64,000 nt of DNA from Candidatus Methylobacter oryzae (GTDB taxonomy: Bacteria > Pseudomonadota > Gammaproteobacteria > Methylococcales > Methylomonadaceae), in assembly GCF_003994235.2 (NCBI RefSeq), contig NZ_RYFG02000117.1, positions 53,445-117,444 on the forward strand, in the 5' to 3' direction. Both the position numbers and the translations under genes were made by a program. The notes below the pieces were generated by a model. That model was not told the origin of the DNA. It saw only the letters and a list, made by a program, of their open reading frames with translations, and ran no database searches. Below, in pieces: positions 1 through 9,471 of the stretch (position 1 is the stretch's first letter; every line of letters starts with the position of its first letter).

Positions 1-894
1 CAGTTCGCCGTTGTGATGAAACAGGTTCATCACATCGCTGATCGTCGTTTTTGCCGAAATAGGCGTGATGTTCCTGATGATATGAACGGCTGTGGTGGCG
101 TTATTAAACGGGGGCGATTTATGGTCCTTAACGTGCTCGATAGGAAATACGCTATTGTCGATTTTCTCCAGCGGAATAATCGTCGGCCTGGCGAAGTAGA
201 AGCCTTGGGCATGAGCAATGCCGATTTTTTCGATGGCCTTGAATTCTTCTTCTGTTTCAATGCCCTCGGCAATGACGCTGCAATTGAGGGAGACCGCCAT
301 ACTTTGAATTGAGCGGACAAAATTAAGTTTGACCGGGTCGTCATGGAGACCGTGGATGAAGTGTTTGTCTATTTTTACATATTCAGGCAGTAATTCAGCC
401 CAGAGCCTTAATCCGGAGTAACCGGCGCCCAAGTCGTCAAGGGCAATCTCAAAGCCCATGCTGCGGTAATGCTTGGCCGAGGCGCGCATGATTTCATAAT
501 TATCGGCGGGTTTGTGTTCGGTGAGTTCAATAATCACTGAGCGCGGGTTAACGCCATATCGGTCTAGCAATCTAAGCGTTTCGCCTTTTTTAAATTCCGG
601 CTGCAACAGTACCAAAGGGCTGGCGTTAATAAACAGCTTTTCCTTGATGTCCAGATCGGCATAGCGTTGTATGGTTATCTCCCGGCAGAGGAATTCCAGC
701 CGGGTACTTAAATTAAACTGTTCGGCCGTCGTAAATAAGTTGAATGGACTGTGCAGCGGACTATCGGATGGGCCGCGGATTAGCCCTTCGTAGCCCATGA
801 TTTTCTTTTGAGTTAACGAAATAATCGGTTGAAAATGCGGCGTTAGCAGCTTGCCGTCAAGGATATCGAGTATTTCTTTGCGTAGATCCTGCAT
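1..894 (-). CDS. EAL-domain c-di-GMP phosphodiesterase-like protein (C-terminus beyond window)
   Basis: The reading frame stays open to the left edge, so only about the first 298 residues are present. They form an EAL domain that starts almost at the N-terminus: HFQPII, then YEGLIRG (EGL in place of the EAL signature, which family members tolerate), a LTEH glutamate, DDLGAGYSG, VKIDKHFI and AEGIET. This fold hydrolyses or binds c-di-GMP in the cytoplasm. The missing C-terminal part could carry CBS and GGDEF domains, as in proteins that begin with EAL. The ATG at 892-894 is the first in-frame start before the domain; the Shine-Dalgarno match is weak. The metal ligands seen look intact, so activity is plausible but not proven. 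Confidence 0.85.
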   Translation of the reverse strand, partial: MQDLRKEILDILDGKLLTPHFQPIISLTQKKIMGYEGLIRGPSDSPLHSPFNLFTTAEQFNLSTRLEFLCREITIQRYADLDIKEKLFINASPLVLLQPEFKKGETLRLLDRYGVNPRSVIIELTEHKPADNYEIMRASAKHYRSMGFEIALDDLGAGYSGLRLWAELLPEYVKIDKHFIHGLHDDPVKLNFVRSIQSMAVSLNCSVIAEGIETEEEFKAIEKIGIAHAQGFYFARPTIIPLEKIDNSVFPIEHVKDHKSPPFNNATTAVHIIRNITPISAKTTISDVMNLFHHNGEL

Positions 895-1486
895 CTGATA
901 GAGCCCCTATACATGTAAAGGTTATAGGCAGCATAGAGGGCTTTTGTTACGAGGATATTTCTTCATGATGACATGAATGTTTCCACGTATGATTCAGAGA
1001 CGAGGTGTGTTATCTATGTTATTGATAAAAATGTAGTTTATATTTTAAATCAGGGGGGAATGAAGGCTGGATTCAGCAGGAAGTGATCGATATATCCAAC
1101 AACTGGCTTCAGTTTTTTGCTGGAGACGTTTTTAAATACTCTTAATGTTCTTCGATTTAGAAAAACGATGGGATTGCCATGGTGGCGAGCTGAGTTTTAG
1201 CGTCTAAGCCTTAGTCTAATGCCAGTTAAGCAGGTCGATATTCCGTAGGAGCGGGCCGTGCCCGCGATATTTGTACAATGATTGCAAAAGCTGTAGCGCC
1301 GTCATCGCGGGCACGGCCCGCTCCTACAAAGCTTAACTTAAAGGCAGTGAGCTTGTGGTCAGAAAAGACTATGCAATCATCCGTTTGATAGCAGGTATTT
1401 TAAAAATATCGATCGTTGAGCTTTTTAATTTTCAAAGTACCGAACTATCATCCGGTTAGGTCCGGTTTAATTTGATAAAGGGCCGT
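895..1486. other. Intergenic region with one palindromic repeat
   Basis: No convincing gene lies between the EAL gene and the chemoreceptor. The only structure seen is the 24-bp inverted repeat at 1245-1327; the rest is AT-rich. Confidence 0.6.
1245..1327. repeat. Perfect 24-bp inverted repeat
   Basis: The arms at 1245-1268 and 1304-1327 are exact reverse complements, beginning GTAGGAGCGGGCC. They are separated by 35 nt. The element is REP- or MITE-like; no coding sequence lies inside it. Confidence 0.85.
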
Positions 1487-3817
1487 TTAAAATTCCTCCC
1501 ATTCGCCGTCATCGTGATAGGCGGAAACAGTGGTTTCTTCGCGTTTTGGCGCTACGATCTTAGCTACGGTAGCCGCCGTTTTAACTCGCTCGGCGGTTTT
1601 AGCCGCTGCCGGGGCCTTTTTCGAACCGGCCTTAAAGAAGCTGAGCAATTGAGTCATGCTGGTCGATTGCTGGCTCATCGCGATACTGCCGGCTGCGGCT
1701 TGCTCGGCCAGCGCCGCGTTTTGCTGGGTGATGTCGTCCATTTGCGCGACCGCTTGGTTGACTTGGTCAATGCCTGCCGTTTGCTCGGCGCTGGCGCTGG
1801 CAATCTGGGCCACCAGTTCCTCGACTTGGGCCACGCTATTGACGATTTCGGTCAGCGCGTTCCCGGTCTCGTTGACGAAGGCGGTGCCGGCCCGCACTTT
1901 TTGCACGCTGTTCTGGATCAGTTCATTGCTTTGCTTGGCGGCATTGGCGCTACGTTGCGCCAAGTTGCGCACTTCGGTCGCCACCACCGAAAAGCCGCGG
2001 CCCTGTTCGCCGGCACGCGCCGCTTCGACGGACGCATTCAAGGCCAGCAGGTTGGTTTGGAAGGCGATTTCATCGATCACGCCGATGATTTCGGCAATTT
2101 CATTGCTGCTGTCGTTGATGTCCTGCATCGCGATGATGGCCGACTTCACTATCTCGCCGCCTTTTTGCGCCAGTTGCCGGGTCGCATTGACCACTTGGTT
2201 GGCTTGTTGGGTGTTCTCGGCATTGTTCCTGACCGTGCTGGCCAGTTGCTGCATGCTGGCTGCGGTTTCTTCGAGGCTCGCCGCCTGCTGCTCGGCACGG
2301 CTGGACAGGTTGTTGTTGCCGCTGGCCATTTCTTGGGAGGAGCTGTCGATAAAGTCGGCCGCATCGCGGATCTGGACAATAAAATTACTCAAGTTAGTCA
2401 GCGTGCCGTTGATATTGTTTTTGCACTCGGCATAAACGCCCTGGTAGTCATTGCTGATCGAACGGGTCAGGTCGCCTTCGGCCATGCTTTCCATGACTTT
2501 GTTGATGTCGGTAAAGGCGCTTTCAATCACGTCGGTCAGTTCATTGATGCCGGACGACAGCATTTGCGCAAAGCCGTGTTTGTCGCTCATGTCGATGCGG
2601 CTGCTCAGGTCGCCGGCTTTGACATGCTGCACTAATTGGCCGATTTCCTGTTCGATTTTTATATCCTGGGTCCGGTTTTGCCATTCGGCGACAAAACCGA
2701 TATGCTCTCCATCGGCATTGATGACAGGGCTGGCAATAACCTTCACATGTTGGCCGCCGATAACCATTTCCGAGCTGTAGGCTTCTTTCAGGTTTGCCAG
2801 CAGGCGGCGTTGATGGGCCGGCTCTTTGTGGAAACTGTCGATACTGGCGCCGATCAGCTTGTCGGCGTTGAAATGCGGCAAATGCTTGCGGAAGTCTTGC
2901 TCGGCGTTCTTGAACATCTGCTCAACGCTGTGGTTGGTATAGATAATTTCCAGCTGGTTATTGGCGACCATCACGCCGGATTGAACATTATCCAGCGCTT
3001 GATTGATGCGCATCGCTTTGGCGGCTTCGTCCCGTGCTTGCGCCAGGTCCAGGCTCAAATTTACTTCCATCGAATATAAGCCGCGCTGGAAATCGCCGAT
3101 CAGGTCGTTGCGGGTTAAATCCTGGACATTGCCGAAACGCTTTTCGGCGAGGCGGTAAAAAATGCCGATGGTTTTGTTCAACAAGTCGGTATAGCTTTTG
3201 ATCGCATAAAAGCCGATTGCCGAGGCGGCCATTACGGCGGCGGCTACGCCGGCCAGCAGGACATAATCCTGCGCCAGGAACAGTTGCACCATCCAATAGA
3301 TGACCGGCATCAACAGGATAGCTAGCGCGGCAGCCATTTTCTTCCAGATGCTCATCTCCTTGATGGTTTTAGCCAGTGCCGCTAAGCCGGTCGGTCTGAG
3401 CGCGGTCTGGTTGGCGTTGATCTTTTGGTATAGCGCTTCGGCCTGTTCAATTTTTTCCCGGCTTGGCGCACGCCGGACCGACAGGTATTCATGCACTTTT
3501 CCGTTCTTAAAGACCGGCATTACATTCGCATCGACCCAATAATAATCGCCGGATTTAGTCCGGTTCTTGACGATGCCGTTCCAGGGCCGTAGCGCTCTTA
3601 ATGTCTTCCACAGATCTTCGAAAGCGGCCGGAGGCATGTCCGGATGGCGGACAATATTATGCTCGGCACCGATGATTTCATCACGGCTAAAGCCGCTGAT
3701 AGCGACAAACTCATCATTGGCGTAAGTAATCACGCCTTTTAAATCGGTTCGCGTAACCAACAATGCACCTTTTTTCATTGGGGCTTCTCGATTCGTTACC
3801 GGCATATTGACTCTCAT
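1487..3817 (-). CDS. Methyl-accepting chemotaxis protein with two PAS domains
   Basis: This is an Aer-like chemoreceptor of 776 aa. An N-terminal PAS domain (NIVRHPDM motif, about residues 20-110) precedes two hydrophobic stretches near residues 160-210. A second PAS-like region (SGVMVANNQ...) follows, then a long coiled-coil signalling domain with the hairpin tip EIAFQTNLLALNASVEAARA. It should pass redox or ligand signals to CheA/CheW. The protein ends in WEEF, a WxxF-type tail of the kind that tethers CheR/CheB. The start at 3817 is preferred because GAGGAAGAG lies just upstream and the paralogue at 35200-37542 aligns from the same point. An upstream in-frame codon would add five residues. 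No che genes are nearby. Confidence 0.93.
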   Translation of the reverse strand: MRVNMPVTNREAPMKKGALLVTRTDLKGVITYANDEFVAISGFSRDEIIGAEHNIVRHPDMPPAAFEDLWKTLRALRPWNGIVKNRTKSGDYYWVDANVMPVFKNGKVHEYLSVRRAPSREKIEQAEALYQKINANQTALRPTGLAALAKTIKEMSIWKKMAAALAILLMPVIYWMVQLFLAQDYVLLAGVAAAVMAASAIGFYAIKSYTDLLNKTIGIFYRLAEKRFGNVQDLTRNDLIGDFQRGLYSMEVNLSLDLAQARDEAAKAMRINQALDNVQSGVMVANNQLEIIYTNHSVEQMFKNAEQDFRKHLPHFNADKLIGASIDSFHKEPAHQRRLLANLKEAYSSEMVIGGQHVKVIASPVINADGEHIGFVAEWQNRTQDIKIEQEIGQLVQHVKAGDLSSRIDMSDKHGFAQMLSSGINELTDVIESAFTDINKVMESMAEGDLTRSISNDYQGVYAECKNNINGTLTNLSNFIVQIRDAADFIDSSSQEMASGNNNLSSRAEQQAASLEETAASMQQLASTVRNNAENTQQANQVVNATRQLAQKGGEIVKSAIIAMQDINDSSNEIAEIIGVIDEIAFQTNLLALNASVEAARAGEQGRGFSVVATEVRNLAQRSANAAKQSNELIQNSVQKVRAGTAFVNETGNALTEIVNSVAQVEELVAQIASASAEQTAGIDQVNQAVAQMDDITQQNAALAEQAAAGSIAMSQQSTSMTQLLSFFKAGSKKAPAAAKTAERVKTAATVAKIVAPKREETTVSAYHDDGEWEEF

Positions 3818-4202
3818 AAAACTCTTCCTCACGAACTGAAATATTCGTTTTATTATTGGCTCTGATGTTAGCGGCGGTATTAACGGTAATTAGCGAATAT
3901 GGCCGCTTTTTAAAACGGATTTGTAATCGGCTTTAAAATGAGCGCCATCGAAGGCGTCTATTCGCGATGTCATTACGCAGTCATACTGCCATGCTATCTT
4001 GATCGAGCATTAATAAGTGCTTTTATGAGCACCTACTTATATTTTGGGTGCGCATTATTGCTCAAACAATGGCTGCTAGTAATCAGCCAAGCGCTATCAA
4101 ATTTATAAGATTCTCAGGAAGTGCCGTGTAAGAAAATTCCTACGTGGCGTAGGGGTGTTATTCAGGTGATAATATCTGCCGTGGTGACGGTATCGTGGAT
4201 TC
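3818..4202. other. Intergenic region, no gene seen
   Basis: About 385 nt between the chemoreceptor start and the response-regulator stop. No open frame with a ribosome site and no clear terminator or operator was recognised. Confidence 0.5.
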
Positions 4203-4835
4203 TCAATCCAACAAATCATTTTTGAATGCGTAATGGATAATTTCGGCGTTTTTGGACATGTTCATTTTCTTCATCAGCCGGGTTCGATAAGTACTGATCG
4301 TCTTGACGCTGAGCGCCATCTGCTGGGCAAGATCGGTAATGCTTTTGCCTGCACAAATGCCGCTAAAAACCTGGAATTCGCGGTCTGTCAGCTTAGTATG
4401 CAACGGTATTTCCTGGTTAGGATTTAATTCGGCGATCAGTTTTTCAGTCATCGACGGGCTGATATATTTCCCGCCTTGGGCTACCTTGCGAATTGCGGCG
4501 ACCAATTGCTCGGGCGCACTTTCTTTAGTCAGGTAGCCGTCCGCACCGGCGCGCAACATCCGGATGGCATATTGATCTTCAGGATACATGCTCAGGATCA
4601 GTATAGGCAGGTGAGGGGATTGATGTTTCGCCAGCTTGATCAATTCCATCACATTTTTACCCGGCATCGCAATATCAAGCAACATGATCCCCCAGCCTTC
4701 GCTGCGGATAAACTTCAAAGCCTCGTCGCCGGAAGCCGCTTCGCCGAATATTTCCATATCGGGAATATCGGCCAGGATTTGTTTTAGGCCTTGCCTGACG
4801 ATGGCGTGATCATCGACGATTAACACTTTAATCAT
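4203..4835 (-). CDS. NarL/FixJ-family response regulator
   Basis: A 210-aa two-domain regulator. The receiver has the acidic pair (VDDHA, residues 8-9), the phospho-acceptor Asp in LLDIAMPG near residue 54, and a conserved KES lysine. It is followed by a LuxR-type helix-turn-helix (LTDREFQVFSGICAGKS, then LSVKTISTYRTRL). It is the likely partner of the histidine kinase upstream: the two genes overlap by 8 nt, so they are probably translationally coupled. The phosphorylated protein would dimerise and bind DNA. The target genes cannot be read from the sequence. Confidence 0.93.
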   Translation of the reverse strand: MIKVLIVDDHAIVRQGLKQILADIPDMEIFGEAASGDEALKFIRSEGWGIMLLDIAMPGKNVMELIKLAKHQSPHLPILILSMYPEDQYAIRMLRAGADGYLTKESAPEQLVAAIRKVAQGGKYISPSMTEKLIAELNPNQEIPLHTKLTDREFQVFSGICAGKSITDLAQQMALSVKTISTYRTRLMKKMNMSKNAEIIHYAFKNDLLD

Positions 4836-7041
4836 GATAGTTATCGCTTCCGTTTGATGTTAAATGCATATTTAGTTTAAGCGTGGTTCCTTTTCCCGGA
4901 TCGCTGGTAATTGAAACTTCTCCGCCGAAATGGCGGGCGCGTTCATGCATGCCCAGAATGCCGTATTTACCGGTTTTATGCATTTGCGATTTCGTCATGC
5001 CGCAGCCGTTATCCGTTATTTTCATCATCAGGTTGTTGGCGTCAATTTCAACATCGATAGCGACATGGCTGGCTTTGGAATGTAGCTTAATATTGGTTAA
5101 CGCTTCCTGCATAATCCGGAATACCGCAATATCGCGGCCTTCATCCATAACGATATTATTGTCCGGCATTGTCAATGTGCATTGAATGCCGCTTTGTTCT
5201 TTAAACTCATCGAGCTTCCAATCGATAGCGGCTAATAGGCCAAGATGATCCAAAATGCTTGGCCTGAGGTCGGCAATGATTTTTCTGACCGAGCCAATGC
5301 CGTCGTCGAGATGCCGATTCATCGTGGCTATTTTTTCATGACATAAAGGCAAGTCAAGCGGTAACTGTTTATTCAGCCAGCTTAAATCCATTTTGAGCGC
5401 GGTCAGAAGACTGCCCAATTCGTCGTGGATTTCCCGTGCAATCCGGGTGCGTTCGTCTTCCCGGGCCGTCTCCAGATGGCCGGACAAATGCCGCAATGCT
5501 TCTTCCGCTTTTTTGCGTTCGGTTATATCGTGCACCGTGCCGATAAAAAAACGGCGCTGATCGACGAAGAATTCGCTGACGCCCAATTCCATCGGAAAAA
5601 TAGAGTCGTTTTTTTTCAGGCCGCTGACTTCGCGTTTAATATCGATTATTTTAGCTTTGTTGCCGCTCAGATAATCGCTCAAGTAAGAGTCGTGCCGGCT
5701 CCGGTCCGGCTCGGGCATTAACAGGTTAATACTATTCCCGACTAATTCTTCGGCAGAATAACCGAAAAGTCTTTCGGCCGAAGGGTTAAGTTTCTCAATG
5801 ATTCCCCGTTCATCGATAATGATAATGCCGTCCGATACGTTATTGAAAACAGAGCGCATCCTCGCTTCACTTTTACTCAGCGCATATTCCATTTCGATAC
5901 GTTGCGTGACGTCGCTCACTACGCCGACGTAGTGGGTGATTCTGCCTTGTTGATCATGGATAGGCGAGATAAATATCTCGTTCCAAAACAGGCTGCCGTC
6001 CTTGCGGTAATTGCGCAAAATGGCATGGCTGTCGCACTGGTTTTGCAATGAGTTACGCAGCTCCGCAATGTCGGGTTGGTTCCTGTCATTGTTTTGCATG
6101 ATGCGGCAATTGCGCCCCAACAGTTCTTCCATCGAATAGCCGGTTATGCGTAAGAAAGCTTCATTGGCGTAAATAATCGCGTAGTCGGTATCGGCTAGAT
6201 CGGTGATGACAATGCCGTTGCTGCTGGAGTCGATAGCATGTTGCATCAGATGCAATTTCTCTTCAATCCTGCGGCGGGCCGTGATGTCTTGCATAACGCC
6301 GTACAATTGTATGACGCGGCCATCGATAGGATCGCGAACCGGCAAGGAATGATCGCTGAAATAGCGAATCTCGCCGTCACTGCAAATAGTCCGGTATTCG
6401 CTGGTGTCTTCAACGCCGGTTAATAATTTCTTAAACCGGTTTTGAACAACGGTCCTATCCTCGGGGTGAACCGGCAATACCCAATCGCGATCCTGCTTTT
6501 TTGCATGACCGGGAATGCCGGTAAGCTGTTTTAGCGGTTCGGTGGCCCACTCGAATATCGGTTTGTCGTCGGCAGAGATGCGGATGAAATAAGCATAATC
6601 CCTTGTAAACCGTGAAATAAAAGGATCTCTTCTTTCATGTTGCTGGAATTTATTGTCGCTCTGGTAATGGAGGCTTTTTTTCGCATCCGGCAGGCTTTGA
6701 GCTATCTTGTCCAATACCAGATGGCGATTGCGCTTAACAATATAATCGGACATACCGCTCTTGATTGCGGTCACGGCGACGTCTTCGTTGCCGGAATCGG
6801 TCAACATGATGACCGGTAAACCCGGATAGCGGGATCTGATGGCTTTAAATAAAGCCAGTCCGTCCGTCCAAGCGAGCCGATACTCGGTAATCGCCAGATC
6901 GAAACCGGCTTCGGCGATTTTCCGGTCAAACGCTGTGCGGCTGTCAACTTCTACAATGGCGGCATCGGCGAGTTTACTGCGCAATAGCTTTATAGTCAGG
7001 GAGCGCTCGGCGGCATCGTCGTCAATAATCAGGAATTTCAT
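4828..7041 (-). CDS. Hybrid sensor histidine kinase, receiver-PAS(3-4)-HisKA_3
   Basis: A 737-aa soluble kinase with no membrane segment. An N-terminal receiver-like domain (residues 1-120) has the acidic triplet IIDDDA but Glu53 (AITEYRL) where the phosphorylated Asp should be, so it is probably not phosphorylated normally. Three or four PAS/PAC units follow (e.g. GRNCRIMQ, typical of LOV/PAS proteins but lacking the LOV cysteine; SINLLMP). The dimerisation helix RIAREIHDELGSLL carries the phospho-acceptor His and is of the NarX/DegS type. The ATPase domain has DNGCGM and GILGMHERA. It overlaps the NarL-type regulator gene that it presumably phosphorylates. The signal is unknown; redox or flavin sensing by a PAS domain is possible. 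Confidence 0.92.
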   Translation of the reverse strand: MKFLIIDDDAAERSLTIKLLRSKLADAAIVEVDSRTAFDRKIAEAGFDLAITEYRLAWTDGLALFKAIRSRYPGLPVIMLTDSGNEDVAVTAIKSGMSDYIVKRNRHLVLDKIAQSLPDAKKSLHYQSDNKFQQHERRDPFISRFTRDYAYFIRISADDKPIFEWATEPLKQLTGIPGHAKKQDRDWVLPVHPEDRTVVQNRFKKLLTGVEDTSEYRTICSDGEIRYFSDHSLPVRDPIDGRVIQLYGVMQDITARRRIEEKLHLMQHAIDSSSNGIVITDLADTDYAIIYANEAFLRITGYSMEELLGRNCRIMQNNDRNQPDIAELRNSLQNQCDSHAILRNYRKDGSLFWNEIFISPIHDQQGRITHYVGVVSDVTQRIEMEYALSKSEARMRSVFNNVSDGIIIIDERGIIEKLNPSAERLFGYSAEELVGNSINLLMPEPDRSRHDSYLSDYLSGNKAKIIDIKREVSGLKKNDSIFPMELGVSEFFVDQRRFFIGTVHDITERKKAEEALRHLSGHLETAREDERTRIAREIHDELGSLLTALKMDLSWLNKQLPLDLPLCHEKIATMNRHLDDGIGSVRKIIADLRPSILDHLGLLAAIDWKLDEFKEQSGIQCTLTMPDNNIVMDEGRDIAVFRIMQEALTNIKLHSKASHVAIDVEIDANNLMMKITDNGCGMTKSQMHKTGKYGILGMHERARHFGGEVSITSDPGKGTTLKLNMHLTSNGSDNYHD

Positions 7042-7679
7042 TTTCTTTTCGGTATGTCCTGTTCTTGTATCTGATTTTCATTGTGGTGTTAATTATATTG
7101 GATTGGGGGGACGAAAAGAATTTGAACAGTTCGTAGCGTATGCAGGCGGAGTTCGTACTCCAGCTATTGCAACTTGCAATTAGCCGGGCTTTTGGAGTTT
7201 CGGCGGACAATAGCAAAGAGGGATACAACATGGCCGCTTATTTTTATTGATAGACATAACGATTCCATTTGCGCTTGGATCGTATAACCGGCAGCCAATT
7301 ACAGATATTTTTCGAACTAAAATACCGATGAGCTTACATTTTGCGTAGAGGTGCTTCAATCCTTCAGTTAAACGCTGCGGCATATGCCTTATTTCACTGT
7401 GTGAAATGCCCCGGACATATTTCTTCAGCCCCGCTATTATCAGGCCTTGAAGCGATTTTACAAAACAAACCAAGAAGTTAAGCATGTGCTATGCCAAGTA
7501 GTGCGGCTTATTGTCGCGCGTCAATTGGCCGCATTTTCATAGATGAGTTTGGCTACTAGAATAGTCGCAACTCTTGTGTCACTTCCCTGATTTGGGAACT
7601 AGAGTGTTGTATCTATTCCTTCCTCTCTAAATGCGGTCAGCAGTCCTGGCCGCATCTTTTTTAGCCTACGGGTGGAATC
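7042..7679. other. Long leader/intergenic region
   Basis: 638 nt without a convincing gene; the short frames present have no ribosome sites or recognisable motifs. An intrinsic-terminator-like hairpin sits at its right end, just before the HEAGH gene. Confidence 0.5.
7631..7662 (+). terminator. Intrinsic terminator-like hairpin directly upstream of a gene
   Basis: ATGCGGTCAG pairs with CTGGCCGCAT (10 bp, one G-U), with a 5-nt loop, followed by CTTTTTTAG. It ends about 18 nt before the ATG at 7680 on the same strand. It could end a small upstream transcript or act as an attenuator for the following gene. Confidence 0.6.
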
Positions 7680-8363
7680 ATGAAACGGAATTATCAAACT
7701 GATGTAGCTAACTTTATTAATGATCAAGATCTGATCAGGCAAATTGCTTTCCATGAGGCAGGCCATGCAACTGGTATTTATCTTTACAATAAGCAAAAGC
7801 AACTGCCTGAGGTGTATTTTCAAATTACTATTAAGTCTCCCGGTCTGCTGGAAGACGGTTCTTCCGGTAACAGTTCATTCAATTACGACCATTTTGCCGC
7901 GGTTGTCGAAGGCGGGCGTTTGATCCATAGCTTGCCGGTCGCGTTGATTGAAAGCGCCCATTACGTGTCGACTGCCGAGAAAGATGCGTTTCAGACCGCT
8001 TTTGAGGCCGATATGGTCAATTTACTGATCGGGCCTCTGGCGGAAGCCAAGTATGTCGCTCTCCGCGACGGTGAACAGTTCAACGCACATCTGGTCAACA
8101 TCAACGCCTTGCATTATTACGGCGGGACATCGGATCTTGAAAAGGTTTACGAATACCTGGATACCTTTATTGCATCCAAAAGCCAGCATGGTGAAAAGAT
8201 GGCGGAGTTGTTTAACTTGGCCTTCCAGTTCATAAGCTCGCCGGCCTATTGGAAAGCCGTTGAGCGGCTGGCCGCTTATATCCTCGCTAAAAAAGGCAAC
8301 ATTATCAGTTGCGAAGAGGCTATTGCTGTGCTGGATCAAAATGCGCCGCAAAAGATGACATGA
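7680..8363 (+). CDS. HEAGH-motif protein resembling the FtsH (M41) peptidase domain
   Basis: A 227-aa protein of unknown function. It contains HEAGH at residues 25-29, GPLAEAKY at about 118-125 and GGTSDLEKV with Asp152. The order of these motifs mirrors the M41 peptidase domain of FtsH, where the two His and a later Asp bind zinc and Glu is catalytic. There is no AAA+ domain, signal peptide or membrane segment, so it would be a free-standing cytoplasmic metalloprotease-like protein. The neighbouring glycosyltransferase is convergent and not obviously related. Peptidase activity is inference from the motifs. The upstream hairpin at 7631-7662 suggests possible control by attenuation. Confidence 0.75.
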   Translation: MKRNYQTDVANFINDQDLIRQIAFHEAGHATGIYLYNKQKQLPEVYFQITIKSPGLLEDGSSGNSSFNYDHFAAVVEGGRLIHSLPVALIESAHYVSTAEKDAFQTAFEADMVNLLIGPLAEAKYVALRDGEQFNAHLVNINALHYYGGTSDLEKVYEYLDTFIASKSQHGEKMAELFNLAFQFISSPAYWKAVERLAAYILAKKGNIISCEEAIAVLDQNAPQKMT

Positions 8364-8430
8364 TCTTAAAGTCGGTTTTTTGCCAAAGAAAAAGCAAAAG
8401 CCCTGAACGATGCAAGACATTGGCGGCAAG

Positions 8431-9471
8431 TCATAACTTGACTTGCAAAACTTCCACATCGCTCCAGACCGCTTCAATAAAGTCACCATCCATTTCAGGC
8501 ATGCCGTTTTGAATCCATTGCACCAGTATTTTGGCAATATTCGGATAAGTAACATGAACGGCGCGGTCGTCATGTAGCCAGTGTTCAATGATTGAACTAT
8601 CCATATCGTGCATCACATGGCCGTAACCCAATTGTTTTAATGCGGCGGCATTGGAAATCTGCTCCATTTGCGCATGCAACGGTTTAGCCAGTATTTTCTT
8701 GCCCATTTGTAGCGATTCGCTGGCCAATTCAAACCCGGCATTACTGATAATACCTACACAATCGTATAAATCTTTCTGGAAACCGTCGCGAGACAGCGGA
8801 TTGCAGGCGATGTGACTGAATGTGGATGGCACCGGTTCCGGCGAATAAATATGAAAGTCAAAATTTTCAAAAGGCGATAACAGCCGGATGACTTCATTTT
8901 GGTCTTCAAAAGGCAGGTAGACAATGATCTTGTTGTTGATGACGTTTTGCGGCGTTGCAGGCGTATCGATAATCGGCGGTAAAATAGGCTGGCCGAAATG
9001 ATGCCAATGCAAACCGACCCCCACATCGGCGGGAGCAAAATACTTTATGACTTGGTCGGCGATAGGATCCGAGCCTTCTCTAGGGATTTTATAATTAAAC
9101 GCATATTGATGGCCGATGCCTAAAACCGGTATTTTCCGGCTTTTGGCCGCCCAAGCGGTGATTGGCTCAAAATCGCTGATGACCAGGTCGTAGCCGCTTA
9201 AATCCAGCGACTTCATGTCTTTGATAAAAGTAATCGGCTTTGCATCAAGTGCGGTTTTCAAGTAACTGACTTGACCTTTTTCGGTATGAAAAGTCAGGCC
9301 GGTACGCGCTTCGTAGCCGTTGAAGACTTCCATGTCGAAATACTTATCCGAGGGACGACCTGTAAATTGAAAGTGAACGTCAATGCCGGCGGCATGAAGT
9401 TCTTTCGCCATAACCCGGGCGCGAGTGATATGTCCGTTACCGGTGCCTTGTACGCCATAAAAAATCTTCAT
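8431..9471 (-). CDS. Glycosyltransferase of the MJ1255/VC2487 type
   Basis: A 346-aa GT-B-fold protein. The N-terminus, FYGVQGTGNGHITRARV, is the glycine-rich donor-side loop typical of this MurG-like family. The C-terminal half has SNAGFELASESLQMGKK, the equivalent of the nucleotide-sugar binding region with its acidic residue. It probably transfers a sugar to a lipid or surface carbohydrate at the inner face of the membrane. The acceptor is unknown. It overlaps the PAP2 phosphatase gene upstream by 4 nt (ATGA), so the two are likely co-translated. Together they suggest lipid-linked sugar or glycolipid metabolism. Confidence 0.85.
   Translation of the reverse strand: MKIFYGVQGTGNGHITRARVMAKELHAAGIDVHFQFTGRPSDKYFDMEVFNGYEARTGLTFHTEKGQVSYLKTALDAKPITFIKDMKSLDLSGYDLVISDFEPITAWAAKSRKIPVLGIGHQYAFNYKIPREGSDPIADQVIKYFAPADVGVGLHWHHFGQPILPPIIDTPATPQNVINNKIIVYLPFEDQNEVIRLLSPFENFDFHIYSPEPVPSTFSHIACNPLSRDGFQKDLYDCVGIISNAGFELASESLQMGKKILAKPLHAQMEQISNAAALKQLGYGHVMHDMDSSIIEHWLHDDRAVHVTYPNIAKILVQWIQNGMPEMDGDFIEAVWSDVEVLQVKL

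Noticed and set aside
1472..2635. Long open frame (387 codons) opposite the first chemoreceptor
   Set aside because: It mirrors the strongly coding minus-strand receptor, has no ribosome site and resembles no family; it is an antisense shadow.
7180..7485. 101-codon minus-strand frame in the gap before the HEAGH gene
   Set aside because: No ribosome site, no recognisable domain and irregular composition; not enough to call a gene.
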